Below, in pieces: positions 43,157 to 51,616 of a stretch of DNA of 64,000 bases (within the stretch, counting starts at the first letter, position 1; every line of letters starts with the position of its first letter). Location: assembly GCF_042429765.1 (NCBI RefSeq), contig NZ_JBHLZU010000027.1, positions 310,001 through 374,000 of the forward strand. Direction: 5' to 3'. A program made the translations under genes and the position numbers. The DNA comes from Allokutzneria oryzae (GTDB taxonomy: Bacteria > Actinomycetota > Actinomycetes > Mycobacteriales > Pseudonocardiaceae). The notes under the pieces are model-generated. The model searched no databases. It was not told the DNA's origin and worked only from the letters and a program-made list of their open reading frames with translations.

Positions 43157-45646
43157 ATGAAGCACCTCGTGGTCATCGGGCACGGCATGGTCGGTCACCG
43201 GCTGGTCCAAGCGCTGCGCGCTCGGGACACCGCGGGCGAGTGGCGGATCACCGTGCTCGCCGAGGAGGCTCGGCCCGCATACGACCGGGTCGCCCTGTCG
43301 TCCTATGTGGACGACTGGGACGCGGCGCGGCTCCAGCTCGACGGTGCCGGGTTCGCCGGTGATCCACACGTCGACCTTCGCCTTGGTGCCCCTGTGGTGG
43401 AGATCGAACGCGAGGCGCGGGTGGTGCGGACGGTGACCGGTCATGTCCTCGGTTACGACGCGCTCGTGCTGGCGACCGGTTCTTCACCGTTCGTGCCGCC
43501 CGTGCCAGGGCACGACCTCCCCGGCTGCTTCACCTACCGGACGATCGAGGACCTGGACGCGATCCGCTCGGCAGCCAAGGGGCACACCACCGGTGTGGTG
43601 GTCGGCGGTGGGCTGCTCGGCCTGGAAGCCGCGAACGTGCTGCGCGGACTGGGACTGGGCGGTCACGTCATCGAGCTCGCGCCACGCTTGATGCCGCTCC
43701 AGGTCGACGAGGGCGGCGGGGCGCTGCTGCGCAGAACCGTCGAGGACATGGGCCTCGAAGTCCACTGTGGAGTATCGGTGAGCGAGGTCCGGCGTCATGG
43801 CGACGGCCTGCTCGTCAACCTGTCCGACGGCGGCAATGTCCACACTGGACTGGTTGTTTTCTCCGCCGGTGTCCGACCGCGCGACGAGCTCTTCCGCACG
43901 GCCGGGCTGGACGTCGCCGAGCGCGGCGGTGCCGTGGTCGACGACACCTGCCGCACCAGTGACCCGGACGTGTGGGCGGTGGGGGAGTGCGCCAGCTTCG
44001 ACGGCCGTGCCTACGGGTTGGTCGCTCCCGGCTACGCGATGGCCGAGACCGTCGCGGACCGCTTGCTCGGTGGGGACGCCACGTTCTCCACCCCGGACAC
44101 GTCCACGAAGCTCAAGCTGCTCGGTGTGGACGTCGCGAGCTTCGGCGACGCGCACGCCACCACTGCGGGCGCGCTTGAGGTCGTGCACAACGACCCTGTC
44201 ACCGGTGTCTACAAGAAGCTCGTTGTGTCCGACGACGCCACCACGTTGCTCGGTGGGGTGCTGGTGGGTGACGCCTCCGCCTACGGATCGCTGCGCCCGC
44301 TGGTGGGTCGCGCCCTGCCCGCCGACCCGGGCTCGCTGATCGGCCCTCCAGGTGGCGCACCGGCCCTCGGCCTTGACGCTCTGCCCGCCGACGCCCAGGT
44401 CTGCTCGTGCCACGCGGTCACCAAGGTCACGGTCGAAAAGGCGGTGCACGACGGCTGCCACGACGTACCCGCCCTCAAGACCTGCACCAAAGCGGGCACC
44501 GGGTGCGGCTCGTGCGTGCCCATGCTCAAGCAGCTGCTGGTCTCGTGCGGGGTCGAGCAGTCGAAAGCCCTGTGCGAGCACTTCGACCACTCGCGGGCGG
44601 AGTTGTTCGAGATCCTGCGCGCCACCGGCATCCGCACCTTCAGCGCCCTGCTCGCGCGGCACGGTCGGGGCCGCGGCTGCGACATCTGCAAGCCCACCGT
44701 GGCGTCCATCCTCGCGTCGCTGGGCTCCGGGCACGTCCTCGACGGCGAGCAGGCCGCGTTGCAGGACACCAACGACCACTTCCTGGCCAACCTGCAGCGC
44801 AACGGCACCTACTCGGTGGTGCCGCGCATCCCGGGCGGCGAGATCACCCCGGAGAAGCTGTTGGTGATCGCCGAGGTCGCGCGGGACTTCGCGCTCTACA
44901 CCAAGATCACCGGCGGGCAGCGGATCGATCTCTTCGGCGCGACGGTGGACCAGCTGCCGCAGATCTGGCGCAGGCTCGTCGACGCGGGCTTCGAGTCCGG
45001 TCACGCCTACGGCAAGGCGCTGCGCACGGTGAAGTCCTGCGTCGGCGAGGCGTGGTGCCGCTACGGCGTGCAGGACTCGGTCGGCCTGGCCATCGAGCTG
45101 GAGCTGCGCTACCGGGGCCTGCGCGCGCCCCACAAGATCAAGGCGGCGGTGTCCGGCTGCGCAAGGGAGTGCGCAGAGGCCAGGAGCAAGGACATCGGCG
45201 TCATCGCCACCGAGAACGGCTGGAACCTCTACGTCGGGGGCAACGGCGGGTTCACCCCCCGGCACGCCGATCTCCTTGTGTCCGATGTGGACAAACGGTC
45301 ACTGCTCGCGCTGATCGACCGGTTCCTGATGTTCTACGTGCGCACCGCCGACCGGTTGCAGCGCACGTCGGCCTGGGTGGAGGCGATGGACGGCGGGCTC
45401 GACCACCTCCGCGAGGTGATCGTCGAGGACAGCCTAGGCATCTGCGCCGAGCTCGAACTGGCGATGGCCGCGCACGTCGACTCCTACGCCGACGAGTGGC
45501 GCGGTGTGCTGGAGGACCCGGTGAAGCTGGCCAGGTTCACCTCCTTCGTCAACGCGCCCGGCACCCCCGACCCGACCATCTCCTTCCGCGCCGAGCGCGG
45601 GCAGAAGGTTCCCGTCCCACTGGGAGTTCCGGAGGTTCGAAGGTGA
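43157..45646 (+). CDS. nirB: Nitrite reductase (NADH) large subunit NirB
   Basis: ATG 43157 follows GGGAGGGACAGG. The product (829 aa) has FAD and NAD Rossmann motifs (VVIGHGMVGHRLVQAL; VVVGGGLLGLEAANVL), BFD-like [2Fe-2S] cysteines (CSCHAVTK; TGCGSCVP), a ferredoxin-like half-repeat and the siroheme/[4Fe-4S] site: SCVGEAWCRYG (Cys-x5-Cys) and VSGCARECAEA (Cys-x3-Cys). It reduces nitrite to ammonium with NADH in the cytoplasm. The stop overlaps the nirD GTG by 4 nt; siroheme genes follow in the same chain of overlaps. Confidence 0.96.
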   Translation: MKHLVVIGHGMVGHRLVQALRARDTAGEWRITVLAEEARPAYDRVALSSYVDDWDAARLQLDGAGFAGDPHVDLRLGAPVVEIEREARVVRTVTGHVLGYDALVLATGSSPFVPPVPGHDLPGCFTYRTIEDLDAIRSAAKGHTTGVVVGGGLLGLEAANVLRGLGLGGHVIELAPRLMPLQVDEGGGALLRRTVEDMGLEVHCGVSVSEVRRHGDGLLVNLSDGGNVHTGLVVFSAGVRPRDELFRTAGLDVAERGGAVVDDTCRTSDPDVWAVGECASFDGRAYGLVAPGYAMAETVADRLLGGDATFSTPDTSTKLKLLGVDVASFGDAHATTAGALEVVHNDPVTGVYKKLVVSDDATTLLGGVLVGDASAYGSLRPLVGRALPADPGSLIGPPGGAPALGLDALPADAQVCSCHAVTKVTVEKAVHDGCHDVPALKTCTKAGTGCGSCVPMLKQLLVSCGVEQSKALCEHFDHSRAELFEILRATGIRTFSALLARHGRGRGCDICKPTVASILASLGSGHVLDGEQAALQDTNDHFLANLQRNGTYSVVPRIPGGEITPEKLLVIAEVARDFALYTKITGGQRIDLFGATVDQLPQIWRRLVDAGFESGHAYGKALRTVKSCVGEAWCRYGVQDSVGLAIELELRYRGLRAPHKIKAAVSGCARECAEARSKDIGVIATENGWNLYVGGNGGFTPRHADLLVSDVDKRSLLALIDRFLMFYVRTADRLQRTSAWVEAMDGGLDHLREVIVEDSLGICAELELAMAAHVDSYADEWRGVLEDPVKLARFTSFVNAPGTPDPTISFRAERGQKVPVPLGVPEVRR

Positions 45647-45993
45647 CAACGAGCGAGGCGCCACTGCTGACCTGGCTGCGGATCTGCCCGGCGGAGCGGT
45701 TGTGGCCGGAGCGCGGAGCAGCGGCGCTGCTCCCCGACGGCGGCCAGGTCGCGCTGTTCCGCACCGCGGACGGCGCCGTCCACGCGGTCGGCAACATCGA
45801 CCCCTGCACCGGCGCTGCCGTGCTGTCCCGGGGCATCGTCGGCGACCGGGCGGGCCGGCCGGTGGTGGTCTCGCCGATGCTCAAGCACGCGTTCGACCTG
45901 GTCACGGGGGAGTGTGTAGACGACCCCACGATCACCGTCCCCGTCTACCCGGTGCGCACCGCCGACGGCGTGGTCGAGGTGGGACTGCGATGA
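45643..45993 (+). CDS. nirD: Nitrite reductase (NADH) small subunit NirD
   Basis: The 116-aa product has a Rieske-like fold (WLRICPAERLWPERGAAALLPDGGQVALFRTADGAVHAVGN split across the strands), but the positions that bind iron-sulfur in true Rieske proteins are not Cys-x-His pairs, as expected for NirD. GTG 45643 overlaps nirB and its stop overlaps the next ATG (ATGA), so it is tightly coupled. It is required for NirB activity in enterobacteria. Confidence 0.93.
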   Translation: MTTSEAPLLTWLRICPAERLWPERGAAALLPDGGQVALFRTADGAVHAVGNIDPCTGAAVLSRGIVGDRAGRPVVVSPMLKHAFDLVTGECVDDPTITVPVYPVRTADGVVEVGLR

Positions 45994-47123
45994 CGCTCGC
46001 GACCGCGACGCCACCGCTGGCGGGGTTCACCATCGGCGTGACGGCGGCCCGCCGCGCCGATGAGCTGATCGCGTTGCTGGAGCGGCGCGGGGCGGCGGTG
46101 GTGCACGCCCCGGCCATCCGGATCGTGCCGTTGCCCGACGACGCCGAGCTCCTCGCCGCGACCAGACAGGTCCTCGCCGACGCGGTGCACGCGGTCGTGG
46201 TCACCACCGCCATCGGGTTCCGCGGCTGGCTCGAAGCAGCCGAGGGCTGGGGGCTCGCGGGAGCGCTGCTCGACCGGATGGCTCGGGCGAGAGTGCTCGC
46301 CAGGGGGCCGAAGGCCAAGGGCGCCGTGCGCGCGGCCGGACTCGTCGAGGCGTGGTCCCCCTCGTCGGAGTCCAACGCCGAGCTGGTGGAGCACCTGGTC
46401 GACGGCGGGGTGAGCGGGATGCGGATCGCCGTTCAGCTGCACGGCGAACCGTTGCCCGGATTCGTGGAAACTCTGCGGGTCGCGGGCGCAGAGGTCGTCG
46501 AGGTGCCGGTGTACCGCTGGATTCCCCCTGCGGACACCGATCCTCTCGACCGGCTCGTCGACGGTGTTCTCGGCGGTGCCGTGGACGCGGTGACCTTCAC
46601 CAGCGCGCCGGCGGTCGCCAGCATGCTGGCCAGGGCGGAGGCGAACGGGCGGCACGCGCAGCTGTGCGAGGCGCTGCGCGAGGACGTCTTCGCGGCCTGC
46701 GTCGGCCCGGTGTGCGCTGGGCCGTTCGAGGCCGTCGGCGTGCCGAGCTCGCGTCCGGAGCGGGCCCGGATCGGCGGACTGGTGCGGTTGCTCTCCGAGG
46801 AGCTGCCCGCGCGCGCCCGCAGACTCCGAGTGGCGGGTCGCGACTTGGAGCTGCGCGGTCGCGCCGTGCTCGTGGACGGCCGGCTTCGCCCGGTCGCCCC
46901 GGCGCAGATGGCCGTGTTGCGGCTGCTCGCCGACTACTCCGGCCGAGTCGTCCCACGAGACCGATTACTCCAGGCATTACCGGGAACCGGCGACGGGCAC
47001 GCCGTGGAGACCGCGATCGGGCGGCTGCGCACGGCCCTGGGCGAGCCGGGGCTCGTGCAGACGGTGGTCAAACGCGGCTACCGATTACCGGTGGAGACCG
47101 GGCCGATCGGAGGAGCGGGGTGA
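45990..47123 (+). CDS. Uroporphyrinogen-III synthase fused to an OmpR-type winged helix
   Basis: Residues 1-265 match the HemD fold (FTIGVTAARRADELIALLERRG; TAIGFRGWL; FTSAPAVASML; CVGPVCAGPFEAVGV). Residues 285-370 form a winged-helix DNA-binding domain of the response-regulator type (LRPVAPAQMAVLRLLADYSGRVVPR, VETAIGRLRTALGEP, VKRGYRL). The fusion is known in actinobacteria. It either makes uroporphyrinogen III for siroheme, or acts as a regulator of nitrite assimilation sensing a tetrapyrrole precursor, or both. It lies between nirD and a CbiX-like chelatase with 4-nt overlaps on each side. Confidence 0.88.
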   Translation: MTLATATPPLAGFTIGVTAARRADELIALLERRGAAVVHAPAIRIVPLPDDAELLAATRQVLADAVHAVVVTTAIGFRGWLEAAEGWGLAGALLDRMARARVLARGPKAKGAVRAAGLVEAWSPSSESNAELVEHLVDGGVSGMRIAVQLHGEPLPGFVETLRVAGAEVVEVPVYRWIPPADTDPLDRLVDGVLGGAVDAVTFTSAPAVASMLARAEANGRHAQLCEALREDVFAACVGPVCAGPFEAVGVPSSRPERARIGGLVRLLSEELPARARRLRVAGRDLELRGRAVLVDGRLRPVAPAQMAVLRLLADYSGRVVPRDRLLQALPGTGDGHAVETAIGRLRTALGEPGLVQTVVKRGYRLPVETGPIGGAG

Positions 47124-47806
47124 CGCTCGTCCTGGTCGCCCACGGGACTCGGGACCCGGCGGGAACACGGGTGATCGAAAGGATCGCGGACGCCGTGCGC
47201 GCGCGGCTGCCCATGGTTCCGGTCTCCGTCGCCTACGCCGACGTGTGCCAACCCCGGCTGTCCGCCGTGCTGGGCGGGACTCCGCCGGGGCCGTGCGTCG
47301 TGATGCCCGCGTTCCTGGCCTCGGGCTACCACGTCCGTGTGGACCTCCCGACGGAGATCGCCGCGTCCGGGCGCCCGGGTGTGAAGGTGACACCCGCGTT
47401 GGGTGCCGACCCGGGCGTGGTCGCGGCAGCGCACGACCGGCTGCTCGCCGCGGGATGGCGCTCGGGCGACGCCGTGGTGTTCGTCGCCGCGGGTTCGTCG
47501 AACCAGGACGCGCTGAACGAGGTCAGACGCGCGGCGACCATGCTGGCGCTGCGGGTCGGAGCCCCGGTGCACCAGGCGTACGTGACCACCGCGCAGCCCT
47601 CCGTGCCCCGTGTGGTCGCCGGTCTGCGGGCGCGGGGCAGGCGGATCGCGGTGGCGTCCTGGTTGCTCGCCCCCGGCTTGTTCCACCGAGCCGTGGCCGC
47701 GGCCGAGCCGGATGTGGTCGCGGCGCCGCTGGGAGCGCACCCCCGGGTGGTCGACGTGATCGTGCGGCGCTACCTCTCCGCCCGGTGCTACCAGGCCGCG
47801 GCCTGA
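47120..47806 (+). CDS. Sirohydrochlorin chelatase-like protein (CbiX/SirB family)
   Basis: The product (228 aa) starts with the class II chelatase motif LVLVAHGTRDPAGT, whose His binds the metal; a second half-domain with VVFVAAGSSNQDALNEV follows, giving the duplicated CbiX-long form, and VASWLLAPGLFH near the end supplies the second histidine. Position after nirBD and hemD argues for ferrochelation to siroheme; cobalt insertion for cobalamin is the alternative. GTG 47120 overlaps the upstream gene by 4 nt. It ends the nitrite reductase/siroheme unit. Confidence 0.88.
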   Translation: MTLVLVAHGTRDPAGTRVIERIADAVRARLPMVPVSVAYADVCQPRLSAVLGGTPPGPCVVMPAFLASGYHVRVDLPTEIAASGRPGVKVTPALGADPGVVAAAHDRLLAAGWRSGDAVVFVAAGSSNQDALNEVRRAATMLALRVGAPVHQAYVTTAQPSVPRVVAGLRARGRRIAVASWLLAPGLFHRAVAAAEPDVVAAPLGAHPRVVDVIVRRYLSARCYQAAA

Positions 47807-47903
47807 GTCGCCGACGCCTCGCGGGCGTTGTGTAGCCGCTCCAGTACCCTGCGTGGTTGCTTGCGTGGGGCGCAAGGCCCTTCGTCAAGGCGCGGGAGGC
47901 GGC

Positions 47904-48587
47904 ATGGACGAGGGAACGACGACGCCCGCGGTGTTCGCGAAACGCCTCAGCGCCAGCACAGCGGCGCACCTGCGAACGCTGGGCACCGTGCAGTTCTACA
48001 AGCGCGGCACACCCGTGCTGCACGCCGGTGAGCAAGGCGACAGCGTAGTTCTGCTGCTCGCCGGGCGGGTCAAGGTGGTCGCGCGCGGGCGCAACGGTTC
48101 CGAGGTGGTGCTCGCGCTCGGCCAGCCGGGTGACCTCTACGGCGAGATGGCCGTGCTGGGCGAGCGCCCGAGGATGGCCGACGTGGTCGCGGTCGAGGAC
48201 GTCGAGGTCCGCAGGATCAGCGCCGAGGCGTTCCGGCGGTTTCTCGTCGACTACGACGACGCCCGCCGCGAAACACTGATGATGAACTTCGCCAGGCTGG
48301 CATATGCCAATGAGCAACGGCTCGAACAAACCCAGGGCGATGTCACCTATCGGCTGGCGCGGCGGTTGCTCGACCTCGTCACCGAGAACGGCAAACCCCT
48401 CGGCGATGGCCGCTGGCAGATCGACATCCCGTGGGCGCAACGCGATCTCGCGCAGAGCCTGCCCGCCTCGGAGACCTCGGTCGACCTGGCGCTGCGGCGG
48501 CTGCGCGAGATGAACCTGGTGGACACCAGCTATCGCACGATGGTCATTCTTGACCTGTCGGCGCTGCGCGAATTTACTCAGCCCTGA
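47904..48587 (+). CDS. Crp/Fnr-family transcriptional regulator
   Basis: ATG 47904 with GGGAGG 7 nt upstream. About 227 aa: a cyclic-nucleotide-binding beta-roll (FYKRGTPVLHAGEQGDSVVLLLAGRVKVV, with GEMAVLGERPRMADVVAVED), a dimer helix, and a C-terminal winged helix (WAQRDLAQSLPASETSVDLALRRLREMNLV). The binding-pocket segment GEMAVLGERPRMA resembles the GExALL..RxA phosphate cassette of cAMP-binding proteins, so a cyclic-nucleotide ligand is likely (inference). It is followed by a cyclase-fold protein in the same direction. Confidence 0.9.
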   Translation: MDEGTTTPAVFAKRLSASTAAHLRTLGTVQFYKRGTPVLHAGEQGDSVVLLLAGRVKVVARGRNGSEVVLALGQPGDLYGEMAVLGERPRMADVVAVEDVEVRRISAEAFRRFLVDYDDARRETLMMNFARLAYANEQRLEQTQGDVTYRLARRLLDLVTENGKPLGDGRWQIDIPWAQRDLAQSLPASETSVDLALRRLREMNLVDTSYRTMVILDLSALREFTQP

Positions 48588-48710
48588 CGAGATCACCCGA
48601 TAGCGCAAGAGCAGTCGTCCCCAATTCCTCATTTTTCGGGAGTCCGCCCGAACAACGCCGGACAGACTTCCTCCATGCATTGCGCAAGCAGACGCGCGGA
48701 GGGAGCGACT

Positions 48711-49487
48711 GTGGCCGTGGAGGTACCGGCGACGCACGCTGTGCTCGCCGTCGACGTCGTCAGCTCGACCCAGGTCGCCGACGACCAGCTCGACAACATG
48801 AAGACCGATCTGGACGACCATCTCGACGAGGCCCTGCGCGCGGTGGGCCTCGAACGCGAGGACGCGGTGCAGCCGCGGCACACCGGCGACGGGGTCCTGC
48901 TCGCCTACGCCGAGGAGGCGGCGCCCCGGCTGGTCGAGATGCTGTTCCACCTCGACCACCTGCTCCGCTGGCGCAACCGGGAGCACCGCATCCCGCTCCG
49001 CGCCCGGATGGCCGTCCACTGTGGACCCATGCGCGAGGAGGGGCACTACCACCGGCCGTACATCGTGGCGAGCAGGCTGCTGGAGGCTCCGGTCTTCCGC
49101 GCGGCGGTGGCGCAGTGCATGGCCACCGACCCCTGCGGCGACAAGGTGGGCGCCACCCTGATCATCTCGCGCTGGGTGTGGCAGAACGTCGTCGAGCCGT
49201 TCCGGATCATGCAGGTCCCGCCGGCCAGGTGCGCGCCGATCCGCATCGACAGCGCCAACTACCAGGATCTCGCCTGGATCCACCTGCCGGGCATGGACGC
49301 CGACCACATCCTGGCGCAGGCCATCGCCATGCCTCAGCGCCAGGGCGCGCGGCCGGTGCGCCTGAGCGCACCTGTCCGCCGCGGGACCGAACAGGTCATC
49401 ACGGCTCCGTTCACGGTGGCACCAGGGGAGAGTGCCGCGGTGAACGGAACCGAGAGCCGCGAGGGCGACCGGAGCCGCGTCTCCTGA
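48711..49487 (+). CDS. Class III nucleotide-cyclase-fold protein (catalytic state uncertain)
   Basis: GTG 48711 has GGAGGGAG 6 nt upstream. The 258-aa product shows the pattern of a class III cyclase homology domain: VLAVDVVSSTQVADDQ at the first metal position, HTGDGVLLAYAEEA at the turn carrying the second, and RMAVHCGPM, with further helices up to about residue 200. The second metal residue (D in GDG) and the first (D in VDV) are present, but the substrate-specifying residues are hard to place, so activity is possible but unproven. It lies 123 nt behind a Crp/Fnr gene, suggesting a cyclase-receptor pair. The last 55 residues are low complexity. Confidence 0.65.
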   Translation: MAVEVPATHAVLAVDVVSSTQVADDQLDNMKTDLDDHLDEALRAVGLEREDAVQPRHTGDGVLLAYAEEAAPRLVEMLFHLDHLLRWRNREHRIPLRARMAVHCGPMREEGHYHRPYIVASRLLEAPVFRAAVAQCMATDPCGDKVGATLIISRWVWQNVVEPFRIMQVPPARCAPIRIDSANYQDLAWIHLPGMDADHILAQAIAMPQRQGARPVRLSAPVRRGTEQVITAPFTVAPGESAAVNGTESREGDRSRVS

Positions 49488-49583
49488 AGCCGTGGGGCCG
49501 ACCTGCAGGCGGGGTCAGGTCGGCCCACCGCACCGCGGCGCGTTCGGCGCCTCCCGCCGGTCGGATCGGGCAGACTGGTCATC

Positions 49584-50375
49584 GTGTTTGTCGAGAGCCT
49601 TGTCCCGGTTTCCGTTGAGCCAGAGGTAAAACTGTTCGTCGCGCGGTCGGATGGTCCCGCCGAGCGGACGCTGTTGGTGATTCACGGCGGACCCGACTGG
49701 GACCACACGTATCTGCGCCGGCCTCTCGACGAGCTCGCCGGGACGTGCCGGGTGGTCCTGCCGGACCTGCGCGGGTGCGGGCGCTCCACGAGCGGTCTCG
49801 CCGACGACCAGTACACCCCCGACGCCGTGGTCTCCGACCTCGTCGCGCTGCTCGACTCGCTCGAAGTCGACGACGCCGACGTGCTGGGCTTCTCCTACGG
49901 TGGGCTGATCGCGCAGCGCCTCGCCATCACCGCGCCGCGCAGGGTGCGCAGGCTGATCGTGGCGTCCAGCAGCGTGCTTCCCGTATCGCGCAAGGAAGAA
50001 AAGCGGTGGGACGGCGATACCAGGTCCATGGCCGTCGCGGGCGCGGCCACCGATGTCTGGCGGCCGCAGGCGCGCGCCGAGTACCTCCAGCGGCTCGAAG
50101 GCGTCCGGTTCTCCGAGGAGTGGCTTCGCCCGCTCCGCAAAGGAATCCTGCCGTCGCCGCGCGTCGACGACGCCCCGCGGCGGTTGGCCGCGCTGCGGAT
50201 TCCGTTGCTGCTCCTGCACGGGCGGCAGGACACGACCTTCCCCGCTGAGCTGGTGGACCAGGCGCTGAGGCTGATCCCCGCCGCCAGGGCCGTGGTCCTC
50301 GACGAGGCCGGGCACATGGCCCATGTCGACCAGCCGAAGCGCTGGCTGGACGCCGTGGTCGAACACCTGACCTGA
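49584..50375 (+). CDS. Alpha/beta-hydrolase (proline iminopeptidase-like)
   Basis: The 263-aa product has the oxyanion HGGPDWDHTYL, the nucleophile elbow GFSYGGLIAQ (Ser), an acid near HGRQDTTFP and the histidine in EAGHMAHVDQP, so the triad is complete. HGGPxxxH is frequent in proline iminopeptidases and related esterases. No signal peptide, hence cytoplasmic. Start GTG 49584. The gene stands alone; substrate unknown. Confidence 0.85.
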   Translation: MFVESLVPVSVEPEVKLFVARSDGPAERTLLVIHGGPDWDHTYLRRPLDELAGTCRVVLPDLRGCGRSTSGLADDQYTPDAVVSDLVALLDSLEVDDADVLGFSYGGLIAQRLAITAPRRVRRLIVASSSVLPVSRKEEKRWDGDTRSMAVAGAATDVWRPQARAEYLQRLEGVRFSEEWLRPLRKGILPSPRVDDAPRRLAALRIPLLLLHGRQDTTFPAELVDQALRLIPAARAVVLDEAGHMAHVDQPKRWLDAVVEHLT

Positions 50376-50407
50376 TCGTCCCAAGTGGACGCGCGGGGAG
50401 CGCTCTC

Positions 50408-50779
50408 CTACTCGCTGTCCGGAAGTCTGCGCCGTGCCGCGAAGCCCAGGTCGGCGCGGTGGTACCAGCCGAGCTCGGCCTCACCCTCCAGCCAGCACAA
50501 CAGCACCGGGACGCCGTCGAAGTCCGAGGGGAAGTCCACCAGCAGCGGGGCGAACCCCTTGAGCTCGGCGCCGGTTTCCTGTACGCGCGTCATCAGGTCG
50601 TCGAGTTTCGCTTGCGCCGCCTTGAGTTCCGGCAGCCCTCCCAGCTTCAGCGACCGGCCGCCGTGCGCGACGGCCCCGGCGAGCTCGGCGGCGTCGGCGC
50701 GCACGGCGACGATCTCCCGGAGCACGGGCTGGAGTCGTTCCAGCTCGGCGCGCGCCTCCTCAACCGTGAAGATACCCAT
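50408..50779 (-). CDS. DUF2203 family protein
   Basis: ATG 50779; 123 aa. It begins with a helical hairpin (FTVEEARAELERLQPVLREIVAVRADAAEL) and ends with the conserved DUF2203 tail (VQETGAELKGFAPLLVDFPSD, CWLEGEAELGWYHRADLGFAAR). The family is widespread in actinobacteria; no function is established. It is convergent with the hydrolase gene (32-nt gap) and divergent from the trypsin-fold gene (81 nt). Confidence 0.85.
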   Translation of the reverse strand: MGIFTVEEARAELERLQPVLREIVAVRADAAELAGAVAHGGRSLKLGGLPELKAAQAKLDDLMTRVQETGAELKGFAPLLVDFPSDFDGVPVLLCWLEGEAELGWYHRADLGFAARRRLPDSE

Positions 50780-50860
50780 GGGACCGAGCATGCCATCCCG
50801 GCCGATGTTCGCCATACTCTGCGAGCCAGTAATCGTGCTGACCGAAGGGAATTCGCCACT

Positions 50861-51607
50861 GTGCGCCGAAAGGTCCTCGCAATCACCTTGCTGTCCTTGA
50901 CAGCACTGCTCCCCTCTGTTCCGGCGCACGCCATCGCCGGTGGCGGTCCGGCCAGGACGGGGGAGTTCCCCTCCGCCGCGTACGTGCAGGAGCTCGGCGA
51001 GTTCGCCTGTGGCGCCGTCCTGGTCGGTGAGCGGCACGTGCTCACGGTCGCGAGCTGCGTGAACAGGCCGGACCCCGCCACGCTGAAGGTGGTGCTCGGT
51101 GGGCATTCCCTGAGGGTGGCGGCCCCCGGTCAGCGCGCGGTCGGCGTCGACAAGGTCGTGGTGCACCCGAAGTACGACAGCTCCACGTTGGCGAACAACG
51201 TCGCGGTCATACGGTTGTCCGAAAAGGTCGCGCTGACAAAGCGGATCCAGCCCGCCGCCCTCACGGGCGAGCAGCCGACCGGTGACGTGGTGCTCGCGGG
51301 CTGGGGCCACGACCGCGAGGGCAAGCCGCCGTACGCGCTGCGGAAGGTGACCGTCAAGCCGGTGGCGCACAGCACCTGCGTCGCGAACTACGAGGGTGTC
51401 CAGCGCGTCGACGAGGGCATGATGTGCGTCGGCGGCGTCGAGGGCAAGGGCGGTTGCCAGTTCGACAACGGTGGCCCCATGTACGCCAACGGCAAGCTCG
51501 TCGGCGTGATCTCATGGGGAGTCGGCCCGTGCGGCCAGCTGCGCTACCCGACGGTCGGCAGCAGTGTTGCTCACTATGGGGACTGGATCGCCGCGCAGCT
51601 GACATAA
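50861..51607 (+). CDS. Secreted trypsin-fold (S1) protein lacking the whole catalytic triad
   Basis: GTG 50861 follows GAAGGGA. A signal peptide (VLAITLLSLTALLPSVPAHA) precedes the mature start IAGGGPARTGEFPSAAYV. The chymotrypsin fold is clear: ACGAVLVGERHVLTVASCV, WGHDREG, MMCVGG, CQFDNGGPMYANGKLVGVISWG. At the catalytic positions are Ser65 for His (TVASC for TAAHC), Asn113 for Asp (NNVAV for NDIAL) and Asn203 for Ser (FDNGGP for GDSGGP). The cysteines for disulfides are kept. So it should be inactive as a protease: a serine-protease homologue that may bind or inhibit. Ends 9 nt before cobL. Confidence 0.85.
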   Translation: MRRKVLAITLLSLTALLPSVPAHAIAGGGPARTGEFPSAAYVQELGEFACGAVLVGERHVLTVASCVNRPDPATLKVVLGGHSLRVAAPGQRAVGVDKVVVHPKYDSSTLANNVAVIRLSEKVALTKRIQPAALTGEQPTGDVVLAGWGHDREGKPPYALRKVTVKPVAHSTCVANYEGVQRVDEGMMCVGGVEGKGGCQFDNGGPMYANGKLVGVISWGVGPCGQLRYPTVGSSVAHYGDWIAAQLT

Positions 51608-51616
51608 GGTCGTCGC

